Assembly (NCBI RefSeq): GCF_000418325.1
Contig: NC_021658.1
Coordinates: 4,885,501 to 4,949,500 of the forward strand
DNA: 64,000 nt
Direction: 5' to 3'
Origin: Sorangium cellulosum So0157-2
Lineage (GTDB): Bacteria; Myxococcota_A; Polyangia; Polyangiales; Polyangiaceae
Part shown: piece after piece, positions 9,041 to 16,564 of the stretch
Numbering within the stretch: the stretch's first letter is position 1
Layout of the letters: every line of letters starts with the position of its first letter
The notes under the pieces: generated by a model
Databases searched by the model: none
The model's input: the letters and a program-made list of their open reading frames with translations, nothing else
Told to the model about the DNA's origin: nothing
Made by a program: the position numbers and the translations under genes

Positions 9041-9883
9041 ATGGCTGTTCTGACGCTCGAGCAAGCGGCGGTCCCGCTCCGGCAGGCGTACCGGGAAGGG
9101 CGCCTCATCCCTTTCCTGGGCGCGGGCTTCTCCGCCCCGCTCCAGCTGCCGATGTGGAGGGAGCTGATGGGGTGGATGGGCCAGGCGCTCGGCTTCGAGC
9201 CTGCGCTCTTCGAGCTGCACGGCCTGCCCCCTCAGCTCGCCGGCTTCTTCGCCCGGGAGTGCGACGGCGGCCTCGACAGCTTCATCGCCGAGATGCGCGC
9301 GCGCTTTCACGCGCGCGAGGTCAACGAGCGCCGCAGGAGCTCGCGCCAGCACAAGGCGCTGGCGCGCCGTCATTTCCGGACCATCTACACGACCAACTTC
9401 GAGCATCACATCGAGGAGGCGCTCCGCGACGCGGGCAAGGAGGCCGTGGCGCTCTCCACGTTCGACGACTTCGCGCGTTGCCCGGCCCAGGGGGCGTGCC
9501 ACGTCATCAAGTTTCATGGCGACCTCAACTGGCCCGAGACCGTGGTGCTGACCGAGGCGCAGTATTTCGGCCGCCTCCGGCTCGAGGCCGCGCCCGATCA
9601 GCGCCTGCGGGCCGATCTGCTCAGCAACACCTTTCTCTTCCTCGGCTACAGCTTCGGCGACGTGGACATCCGTTACATCTGGTATCGCATGGAGCAGATG
9701 CGCCTCGAGGGCAGCGCGCCCGGCGCGAAGCGCGCGTTGAACCGCCGCGGCTACTGGGCGACCTTCGGCGCCGGGCTCGTCCAGCCGGCGCTGCTCGAGG
9801 ACTGGCACATCGACGTGATCGAGCTCGACCCGAACGACAAGACGAAGAGCGTGGTGGACCTGCTCGACGCGCTGGATGGATGA
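9041..9883 (+). CDS. SIR2-like NAD-hydrolase domain protein (predicted anti-phage effector)
   Basis: 280 residues, one SIR2-like domain (SIR2_2 type). Visible motifs: IPFLGAGFS (residues 23-31, NAD-binding GAGxS), TTNFEHHIEEAL (117-128), the KFHGDLN motif with the presumed catalytic His159, and FLGYSFGDVDIR (200-211). There is no zinc-binding Cys quartet of protein deacetylases, and this subgroup is known from abortive-infection systems where it destroys NAD+. It is followed after 12 nt by a HAM1-like gene on the same strand; that pairing is the effector/sensor arrangement of Kongming (KomC with KomB). A 7-bp inverted repeat (9010-9016 with 9033-9039) sits directly before the ATG and no clear Shine-Dalgarno is present, which could keep translation low. 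Confidence 0.88.
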   Translation: MAVLTLEQAAVPLRQAYREGRLIPFLGAGFSAPLQLPMWRELMGWMGQALGFEPALFELHGLPPQLAGFFARECDGGLDSFIAEMRARFHAREVNERRRSSRQHKALARRHFRTIYTTNFEHHIEEALRDAGKEAVALSTFDDFARCPAQGACHVIKFHGDLNWPETVVLTEAQYFGRLRLEAAPDQRLRADLLSNTFLFLGYSFGDVDIRYIWYRMEQMRLEGSAPGAKRALNRRGYWATFGAGLVQPALLEDWHIDVIELDPNDKTKSVVDLLDALDG

Positions 9884-9895
9884 GGGCCGACGATC

Positions 9896-10438
9896 ATGGT
9901 CTATTTCGTCTCCTCGAACGAGGACAAGCTCGAGGACATGATCCACGCATGGAAGGACGGCCCGACGCCGCTCCGGGTCCTGCGGCTCGACGTGCCCGAG
10001 GTGCTCTCCTCGGATCTCGACGTCGTCGTGCGGGAGAAGGCGCTCGCCGCCTACCGGCTGGCGCTCGTGCCGCTCTTCGTGGAGCACGGCGGGCTGTTCA
10101 TCGAGCACCTGAACGGCTTTCCGGGGCCGCTCGTGAAGCCGTTCTGGGAGCGGCTGCAAGACCGGATATGCTCCCTCATCCCCCCGGGCATGTCGCGCGC
10201 CGCGCGGGTCGTCCAGAAGGTGTGTTACTGCGACGGCCGGACGCTCCGCATCTACACGGGCAGCGTCCTCGGGGAGATCGCCTGCGAGCGGCGGGGCGAC
10301 GAGGGGATCCACTGGGAGCCGATGTTCATCCCGGCCGGGCACGCGCGGACGCTCGGGCAGATGCACCGCGAGGAGCGCCTCCGCTGCTCGGCGCGCACCG
10401 AGGCCCTGCGGGCGTTCCGGAGCGACATCGACCTGTGA
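9896..10438 (+). CDS. HAM1/ITPase-fold protein, probable nucleotide sensor (KomB-like)
   Basis: 180 residues with the order of motifs of inosine-triphosphate pyrophosphatases: SSNEDKLEDM near the start (canonical GNxxKLxE), LDVPEV, VEHGGLFIEHLNGFPGP (61-78; canonical VEDTxL..LxGxPGP), YTGSVLGEIACERRG, HWEPMFIPAG (canonical GWDPxF) and CSARTEALRAF (canonical SHR). The key catalytic Asp of VEDT is His64 here, GWDP is HWEP, and SHR is SAR. I infer a protein that binds but may not hydrolyse non-canonical nucleotides such as dITP. It is 12 nt after the SIR2 gene, so co-translated. A housekeeping ITPase is the alternative but fits the changed residues poorly. Confidence 0.8.
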   Translation: MVYFVSSNEDKLEDMIHAWKDGPTPLRVLRLDVPEVLSSDLDVVVREKALAAYRLALVPLFVEHGGLFIEHLNGFPGPLVKPFWERLQDRICSLIPPGMSRAARVVQKVCYCDGRTLRIYTGSVLGEIACERRGDEGIHWEPMFIPAGHARTLGQMHREERLRCSARTEALRAFRSDIDL

Positions 10439-10493
10439 TCGGCGCCGCGCGGCGCGCCCTGCGCACCCAGGGCGACGCGCTGTCCGATGGCGC

Positions 10494-10523
10494 TTGACTT
10501 TCGGATCGCCCTGGAGTTCCTAA
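10494..10523 (+). promoter_or_regulatory. Promoter-like element (copy A) upstream of the aldo/keto reductase
   Basis: TTGACTTTCGGATC, then CTGGAGTTCCTAACCG, lies 91 nt before the aldo/keto reductase ATG. A very similar element, in the same orientation, stands at 12931 before the penicillin-acylase-like gene. TTGACT is a good -35 match; the conserved GTTCCT block would be the -10 side. No transcription start is known. Confidence 0.35.
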
Positions 10524-10613
10524 CCGTCCACGACCGCGGCAAAGGGGCAAGCGCCTGGTGTCCGGCGTCCGATCCCTGCGTCGGAGGTTGTCCTCATTAC
10601 GCGGAGAAGATCC

Positions 10614-11651
10614 ATGGAATTCAGGCTGCTGGGCGGGTCAGGGTTCAAGGTGCCCGTGCTGAGTCTCGGGACGGGCACGTTCGGCGGAGGCAACGAGTTC
10701 TTCCGGGGCTGGGGCGCCACCGACGTGGCCGAGGCGACCCGGCTGGTCGACGTCTCGCTCGAGGCCGGGATGAACATGTTCGATTCGGCCGATGTCTACT
10801 CCAACGGGCTGGCGGAGGAGATCCTCGGCCAGGCGATCAAGGGCCGGCGCGATCGGGTCATCATCTCCACGAAGGCGACCTTTCGCTTCGGCCCGGGCCC
10901 GAACGACGTCGGCTCCTCGCGGCACCACCTGCTCCGGTCGGTCGAGGGCAGCTTGCGCCGGCTGCAGACGGATTACATCGACCTCTTTCAGCTGCACGCC
11001 TTCGACGCGCTCACGCCGATCGAGGAGACGCTCGGCGCGCTCGACGACCTCGTGAGGGCGGGAAAGATTCGGTACCTGGGCTGCTCCAACTTCTCCGGCT
11101 GGCACCTGATGAAGTCCCTCGCGGTGTCGGAGAAATACGGCCTCTCTCGGTACGTGGCGCATCAGGCGTACTATTCGCTCGTCGGGCGTGATTACGAGTG
11201 GGAGCTGATGCCGCTCGCGCTCGACCAGAAGGTCGGCGCGGTGGTCTGGAGCCCGCTCGGCTGGGGGCGTCTCACCGGCAAGATCCGGCGCGGACAGCCG
11301 TTGCCGGAGGTCAGCCGGCTCCGGAACAAGCTCGCTGCCGAGGGCGGGCCGCAGGTCGATGAGGAGTATCTCTATCGGGTGGTCGACGCGCTCGACGAGG
11401 TCGCGAAGGAGACGGGCAAGACCGTCCCGCAGATCGCGATCAACTGGCTGCTCCAGCGGCCGAGCGTCGCGAACGTGATCATCGGCGCGCGCAACGAGGA
11501 GCAGCTTCGGCAGAACCTTGGGGCCGTCGGGTGGACCCTGGCGCCGGAGCAGACCGCGAGGCTGGACGCCGCGAGCAAGACGCCGCTCGCGTACCCCTAC
11601 TTCCACCAGACCGGGTTCGCCGAGCGAAACCCGTTCCCCGTCGCGGTCTGA
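10614..11651 (+). CDS. Aldo/keto reductase
   Basis: 345 residues, full-length (alpha/beta)8-barrel NADPH-dependent oxidoreductase. The catalytic tetrad is visible: Asp57 in NMFDSADVYS, Tyr62, Lys87 in ISTKATF and His128 in FQLHAFD. Other family marks are YLGCSNFSGW, QAYYSLVGRDYE, VWSPLGWGRLTGK and the cofactor end NVIIGARNEEQL. It resembles YajO/Tas-type or AKR12-like reductases of small carbonyl compounds; the substrate cannot be read from sequence. The ATG follows ggagaagatcc, giving an acceptable ribosome site. It stands alone between the SIR2/HAM1 pair and the MtnX-like gene, 46 nt before the latter. Confidence 0.93.
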   Translation: MEFRLLGGSGFKVPVLSLGTGTFGGGNEFFRGWGATDVAEATRLVDVSLEAGMNMFDSADVYSNGLAEEILGQAIKGRRDRVIISTKATFRFGPGPNDVGSSRHHLLRSVEGSLRRLQTDYIDLFQLHAFDALTPIEETLGALDDLVRAGKIRYLGCSNFSGWHLMKSLAVSEKYGLSRYVAHQAYYSLVGRDYEWELMPLALDQKVGAVVWSPLGWGRLTGKIRRGQPLPEVSRLRNKLAAEGGPQVDEEYLYRVVDALDEVAKETGKTVPQIAINWLLQRPSVANVIIGARNEEQLRQNLGAVGWTLAPEQTARLDAASKTPLAYPYFHQTGFAERNPFPVAV

Positions 11652-11697
11652 CCGTCTGCGCTGGCGGCCGGCGCGAAGGCGTGCACAATCCGCGGCC

Positions 11698-12381
11698 GTG
11701 CTCATCCTCAGCGACTTCGACGGAACCATCACCTGCGCCGACCTGACGAACGAAGTCTGGGACGCCCACCTCCGTTATGACTGGCGGAAGGAGCTGCTCA
11801 CGCTGTCGGCCAGCGGCCAGATCACGCCGTTCGAGCTCCTCCGGCGCGGCTATGCCGATGTGGATCGCCCGGAGGACGAGCTCCTGGCCTTGCTCCGCCC
11901 CCACGCCGGGCTTCGCCCGGGCTTCGACGAGCTGCTCGCGCTGTGCGCCCGCCGGGGGTGGGTGTTCCATGTGGTCAGCCACGGGCTGCCGTTCTACATC
12001 CGCGAGTTCCTGCCGCCGGGCACCGCGTTTTCTTGCTTCGATGCCGTCTTCGACGGCCGCTGGCGCGTGACCGTGCCAGAGGCGGTGCGGCTCGGCCCCG
12101 GCGACGATTTCAAGATCCGCGTCCTCGACGAGCTGAAGGCCGCGACCGGCGAGGCGGCCACCGTCTACATCGGCGACGGTCGGCTGGACTATCCGGCGGC
12201 GCGGTGCTGCGACCGTGTGTTCGCGGTGCGGGGCAGCGCCCTCGACGTGCTCTGCGCGCGCGACGGGGTGCCGTGCACGCCGTTCGACAGCTTCACCGAG
12301 GTCTGCGCGGCGCTCGACCTCGGCGGCGAGCGCCCCGCGGGCGCCGCCCGAGCCGGAGAGCGAGCTCCCGGACGCGGCTGA
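11698..12381 (+). CDS. HAD-superfamily phosphatase, MtnX/PSP-like
   Basis: 227 residues from a GTG start that directly opens LILSDFDGTITCADLTNEV, the HAD motif I (two Asp in DFDGT). Motif II lies near VVSHGLPFYIREFL, and motif III/IV in YIGDGRLDYPAA. The overall pattern (DFDGTIT, helical cap after the first motif, VSHG, GDGRxD) matches MtnX-like 2-hydroxy-3-keto-5-methylthiopentenyl-1-phosphate phosphatases and related phosphoserine-phosphatase-like enzymes. No other methionine-salvage gene is nearby, so the substrate is open. The last ~20 residues are disordered Ala/Gly/Arg. Confidence 0.82.
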   Translation: MLILSDFDGTITCADLTNEVWDAHLRYDWRKELLTLSASGQITPFELLRRGYADVDRPEDELLALLRPHAGLRPGFDELLALCARRGWVFHVVSHGLPFYIREFLPPGTAFSCFDAVFDGRWRVTVPEAVRLGPGDDFKIRVLDELKAATGEAATVYIGDGRLDYPAARCCDRVFAVRGSALDVLCARDGVPCTPFDSFTEVCAALDLGGERPAGAARAGERAPGRG

Positions 12382-12600
12382 CGCGAGCTCGCCTCGGGCC
12401 TCGGGCGACGCCCTCGCCGGGGCTCGAAGGTCCTGATACGGAGACGATGGGGGCACAGCGGCCCGGTGCCGGTCAGGCGTGCCAGACGGCGTTGCGGCAA
12501 AGCGATCTCCTGGGGTGACCTCACCGTCCGGCGACAGTTTCTTGCTCGAGCAGCGCCGCGGACGATCGATCGGCGACGGCCCGTGAGCCACGCATCACGA

Positions 12601-12660
12601 CACGAGCCGGAACGAGCCGGAACGAGCCGGGAACACTGCGGAACACTGCGGAACACTGCG
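12601..12660. repeat. Two adjacent 3x10-bp tandem repeats
   Basis: Three copies of (c/a)acgagccgg are followed immediately by three copies of gaacactgcg. The first array has one mismatch, the second is perfect. Function unknown; recent slippage or clustered protein-binding sites are both possible. Confidence 0.8.
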
Positions 12661-12930
12661 CAACGAGGCGGGACAACGCGGGAGCAGCGGCGGTGAACGG
12701 CCAGGGCGTCTGAATCGAGCTCAGGGCCCGTGCCACATGGCGCGTATGTCGACTGGGTGCTAGGTTGCAGATTTTACGGGCTGTCCGTTCGCAACCCGCG
12801 CGCAATCCTCTCGCAAACACGCGCAAATCGCGCAAACAGTGCGCGCTTTGGCGACCTAGATCGTTTGAGACAGCGTTCATCAGCGATGGCGTACAGTGTG
12901 TCTGTATAAAGGGTGTAATTAACGAATGGC

Positions 12931-12962
12931 TTGACTTTCGAATCCCATTGGTTAGTTCCTGT
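12931..12962 (+). promoter_or_regulatory. Promoter-like element (copy B) upstream of the penicillin-acylase-like gene
   Basis: TTGACTTTCGAATC then TTGGTTAGTTCCTGTCCG. It matches copy A at 10494 at about 27 of 32 positions with a 2-nt length difference. It lies about 235 nt before the ATG. Supports a shared sigma factor or activator for two plus-strand genes, but this is inferred from two copies only. Confidence 0.35.
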
Positions 12963-13197
12963 CCGCTTATCCCATGCATGTGAAAGCAACGTAGGAGGCG
13001 CTCGTTCGTCTTGTCCGCTGCTTGTCAGTGATTGCGCTGCAACCCGTGTGATCGCCTGATCGTTCGGGGCAGCATTTTGTGCTGACAGCCGTTCGCCGCG
13101 CATCGCCATGCGAGGCGGCATGCGGCCCAGGGTGAGCGTGGCGCACGTGACCTGCAAACTGCGGCCCTTGCGAGGGGGCCAGCAGAAGGAGATCGGC

Positions 13198-15726
13198 ATG
13201 ATCAGGCGAATGACCGGCGTGGCATTCCTGCTGTCTGCTGCCGCGTGCAGCGTGGCCCAGGATGATCAGGGGTTGGCAGAGCAGACCGCGGCGAAGGAGA
13301 CCGCGGTCGAGATCAGCGGCCTCGACGTGGCGTACATCCGCGTGGACGATCGCGGGATGTCCCACGTCACCGCATGGGACGAGAAGGCGGGTTACGGCGG
13401 CCTTTGCTATGCGATGGCGCGCGACCGGCTCTTCCAGATGGACGTGCTGCGCCGGAGCGCAGAGGGGCGCCTCGCGGAGATCTACGGACCCGGCGACGAC
13501 GACGCCATCCTCGGCCAGGACCTCCTCGCCCGCGCGCAGAACCTGCGCGCGTTCGCGGCGGCGCGCTACGCAACGGCGGCCTCGCGGACGAAGCGCGCGC
13601 TGCAGGGCTGCGCCGCTGGCGTGAACAAGTACATCTCCGAAGCCAAGGCGTCGAGCGGCGGCCTGCCGCTCGAGTTCCAGACCCTCGGTTACGAGCCGGA
13701 TCCCTGGACGCCCGAGGACAGCGTCCTCGCCTACATTTACGTGGGGGTCACCTTCGACACCCTGACGTGGTTCACCAAGCTCGAGCGCGCGGCCGTCGCC
13801 TCGATCGCGGGGACGGAGGTCGCGACGACGCTGATCAAGGAGGCTCCGAGCGAGGTGTCGATGTTCGACGCGCAGGGCAACCTGAACCCGATCTCGACGT
13901 TCCTCGTGCCGCCTGGCCCGACCACGCCGTCTGCCACCATCGTGAACCCGCCCCCGCCGACGTGCCTGGAGGGGGCGCGTCGGCTCACGGAGCAGCTCCG
14001 GCAGATGACGCCTGTGAGCGGGCGCGCGAGCAATGCGTGGGCGGTGGACGGGCACCTCACCTCGACCGGGAAGCCCCTCCTCGCGACCGATCCGCACTTC
14101 CCCCACGCGACCCCGTCCGCCGTCTACCTGGCCCAGCTCAAGGTGAACGGGCAGTACAACGTGGCAGGCTGGATGGTGCCCGGGTTCCCCGGGTTCATCA
14201 GCGGTCACACCGAGAGCATCGCCTGGGTGCCGACGTTCTCGCTCTTCGACAGCGTCGACCTGTACGTGGAGACGCTCCGCCCGGCGAGCGGAGGAAAGCA
14301 GGAGGTGCTCATCAACGGCCAGTGGAAGCCGGTCACCAAGCGCGTGGAGACCCTCCGTGTGAAGGGGCAGCCGGATGTGCAGCGGACGTTCCGCTCGACG
14401 CCGCACGGGCCGATCCTCAACGACGGTCTGGACGGGCTGGAGGCGTTCGGGACCCTCGCGCTCAAGTCGACCGCGGGCCAGCCCGAGTGGAAGGTCGACG
14501 GCTACTTCGAGATGCCGGCGGCGCAGAGCTTCCCGCAGTTCAAGGCGGCGGCGCTGAAGCAGAGCATCGGCTGGAACTTCATCTTCGCCGACTACGCGGG
14601 CACGCACGGCCACATCGGCTACCAGAACTCGGGGCTCGCGCCGCAGCGCCAGAGCCCGCTGAACGCGCTCTATCCGGTGCCGGGGACGGGCGGGCACGAG
14701 TGGACCGGGTACGCCACGAACGCCGAGCTGCCCTCGGTCTACGATCCGCCGTCGCATGTCCTCGTGACGGCGAACAACCGGATGGTGCCGCGGGACTACG
14801 CGCCGCAGGGGCGTCCGGTGCACCTCGCGAACTACTGGGACATGCCGTGGCGCGCGCAGCGGATCATGACCCGTCTGACGACGGCGACGCAGCCGCTCAC
14901 GCCGCAGGACATGGCGTCGATCCAGCTGGACACGCAGACCACGATCGGGTTGCCGCTGCGCGACAGCTACCTGGCTGCGCTCGGGCGCGTCGGGCTGCCC
15001 GCGGGCGATCCGAGCGCCGTCGCGGCGGTGGAGGCCCTGCAGCAGTGGGACGGGAACGCGGCGGCGAGCAGCCGCGGCGCGGCCGTCTACGAGATGCTGA
15101 CCTTGATCCTGCTGCGCAACACGGTGACGGACGTGATCGGCCCCGACGAGTATGCGCTCTTCGCGCCCAACGTGTTCCTCACGAACCAGCTCAACGGCCT
15201 GATCGACGTGCTCGAGAACCCGCGCGCGCCGTATTTCGGCATCAGCGAGGGCGTGGATCCTGGGGTCGCGCGGGACGAGGCCGTGCGCCGGGCGCTCGGC
15301 GAGGCGGACGCGATGCTCCGCGGGGCGCTGGGGTCGGACGTGAGCGCGTGGACCTGGGGCGGGATCCACGAGCTGACGTACAACCACCCGCTTGCGGGCG
15401 AGGACGCGCGCTTCGATATCGGCACCTTCCCGGCGACCGGCGATGTGGAGACGGTGAACATCGGCGGGTGGTTCGCGAAGGTCGGGATCCTGGCGCTTCC
15501 GCCCGGCGAGTTCGAGGCCGCAGGCGGGGTGCGGGGCGCGCTCGACCAGGACTCGCTCAGCGCGACGCGGCTGGTCTGGAACCTCGCCCCGCTCGACGGC
15601 TCGCTCGGGGTGATGAGCACCGGTATCAGCGGGGATCCGCGGACGTGCCATTACGCGGATCATGCCGAGGCGTGGAGGGCGGGTCAGATCTTCCCGATGC
15701 CGTTCACGTCCGCGGCGATCCCTTGA
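13198..15726 (+). CDS. Penicillin acylase / acylase-family Ntn-hydrolase lipoprotein
   Basis: 842 residues from the ATG preceded by a strong gaaggagatcggc; an upstream in-frame ATG at 13108 is less likely. A lipoprotein signal (LLSAAAC) precedes the small-subunit region with YGGLCYAMARDRLFQMD and the typical GRLAEIYGP. The autoprocessing site is RASNAW, making Ser278 the N-terminal nucleophile of the beta chain; downstream are DPHFPHATPS, PGFPGFISGHTESIAW, FRSTPHGPIL and the late NHPL segment. The family cleaves amides of penicillins, acyl-homoserine lactones or related N-acyl compounds outside the cytoplasm. Quorum quenching or antibiotic acylase activity is possible; the true substrate is unknown. 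Confidence 0.93.
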   Translation: MIRRMTGVAFLLSAAACSVAQDDQGLAEQTAAKETAVEISGLDVAYIRVDDRGMSHVTAWDEKAGYGGLCYAMARDRLFQMDVLRRSAEGRLAEIYGPGDDDAILGQDLLARAQNLRAFAAARYATAASRTKRALQGCAAGVNKYISEAKASSGGLPLEFQTLGYEPDPWTPEDSVLAYIYVGVTFDTLTWFTKLERAAVASIAGTEVATTLIKEAPSEVSMFDAQGNLNPISTFLVPPGPTTPSATIVNPPPPTCLEGARRLTEQLRQMTPVSGRASNAWAVDGHLTSTGKPLLATDPHFPHATPSAVYLAQLKVNGQYNVAGWMVPGFPGFISGHTESIAWVPTFSLFDSVDLYVETLRPASGGKQEVLINGQWKPVTKRVETLRVKGQPDVQRTFRSTPHGPILNDGLDGLEAFGTLALKSTAGQPEWKVDGYFEMPAAQSFPQFKAAALKQSIGWNFIFADYAGTHGHIGYQNSGLAPQRQSPLNALYPVPGTGGHEWTGYATNAELPSVYDPPSHVLVTANNRMVPRDYAPQGRPVHLANYWDMPWRAQRIMTRLTTATQPLTPQDMASIQLDTQTTIGLPLRDSYLAALGRVGLPAGDPSAVAAVEALQQWDGNAAASSRGAAVYEMLTLILLRNTVTDVIGPDEYALFAPNVFLTNQLNGLIDVLENPRAPYFGISEGVDPGVARDEAVRRALGEADAMLRGALGSDVSAWTWGGIHELTYNHPLAGEDARFDIGTFPATGDVETVNIGGWFAKVGILALPPGEFEAAGGVRGALDQDSLSATRLVWNLAPLDGSLGVMSTGISGDPRTCHYADHAEAWRAGQIFPMPFTSAAIP

Positions 15727-16564
15727 GTGGACCGCCGCTGGCGGGCGACCCGACGGTGATTGGCCCATCCTGATCCTGATAGCGACGCGACGCCCTACCT
15801 GCCGCCGGCCGACCTGCCGCCGGCGACCTCCCACCTGCGCGCTGCCCACCCGCCATCGGTGACCGCAACCCGGGTCGGTGACCGCAACCCGGGTCGGTGA
15901 CCGCAACCCGGGTCGGTGACCGCAACCTGGGTCGGTGACCGCAACCCGGGTCGGTGACCGCAACCCGGGTCGGTGACCCCCGGGCGCCCTGCCGGCCACC
16001 GAACCCGGGTGAGGCCCCCGCCGATCAGGCCCCCGCCGGCCAGGGCGCCAGGCCCTGCTTGACGTGGCCCGCCGCCGTACCAGACGACGTAGCGATGGCG
16101 CCGATCAGCGACCGACCCACGGCACTCCAAAGACCCACGCGGGTATCTGGCGTGATCCGCATAACAGTTTCTACGTTCCCGCCTTATCGCCATCAGGGGA
16201 TCCAGGAGGCCCGCCACGCCGGCCTCCACCCGGCGGATGCGCGCACCCGGGTTGGTCGTGAGCTCCCTCTCCTGGCGCGAGCCGGATGCGCCATGCCGTT
16301 CCCGCTCGGCCGCGCCGCGCGGCGCGCCCGCTGGACAGGTCGAGCGCGCTGCGGTGGCGCCCCTCCGCCCCGCATTCCCCGCCTCGCCGGCGCAGCGCGC
16401 CCCTCCGACCTCGCTCGCGCGACGACACGGTGCAACGGTGGAGCCGGCGGTCGGCGGGCGCGTCGGCCGGCGCTCGGCAGCGCGCGCAGCTCGCCGCTCC
16501 CATGCCTGCTGCTCGGCGGGAACGGTCGGTTCATGGATGGAAACGAGGAAACAGGAGACATCAC
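15727..16564. other. Intergenic region carrying the 19-bp tandem array
   Basis: 838 nt without a convincing gene; all open frames here are Arg/Pro/Ala-rich low-complexity. Besides the 19-bp array there is an imperfect repeat of gacctgccgccggc near 15808-15830. The last part carries the leader and ribosome site (aggaga) of the PP2C gene. Confidence 0.5.
15857..15978. repeat. 19-bp tandem repeat, six full copies plus a partial one
   Basis: Unit cggtgaccgcaacccgggt, repeated head-to-tail with no spacers; five copies are identical and the fourth has one c-to-t change. The partial seventh copy ends in cggtgacc. Each unit contains the palindrome acccgggt. The unit length is not a multiple of three, so the array is not coding. 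Near identity implies recent expansion or selection. Confidence 0.95.

Larger units (their letters stand above)
12382..13197. other. Long intergenic region with an A/T-richer pocket and promoter-like sequence
   Basis: 816 nt with no convincing gene. Around 12770-13080 the composition is clearly less GC-rich than the neighbourhood, including runs such as gtataaagggtgtaattaacg. It contains 10-bp tandem repeats (12601-12660) and a promoter-like block at 12931. It probably holds the regulation of the penicillin-acylase-like gene and may be a remnant of foreign DNA. Confidence 0.5.

Noticed and set aside
9896..10438. Housekeeping ITPase rdgB
   Set aside because: Fold matches, but catalytic Asp and SHR are changed and the gene is coupled to a SIR2 effector.
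12770..13100. Prophage or insertion-sequence remnant in the A/T-richer pocket
   Set aside because: No transposase fragment, terminal inverted repeats or attachment-site-like duplications could be seen.
15857..15978. CRISPR array
   Set aside because: The 19-bp units are directly adjacent without spacers and no cas gene is present.
12967..15999. 1010-codon open frame on the minus strand
   Set aside because: It is antisense to the penicillin-acylase-like gene, Arg/His/Gly-rich without domains, and is an artefact of high GC.
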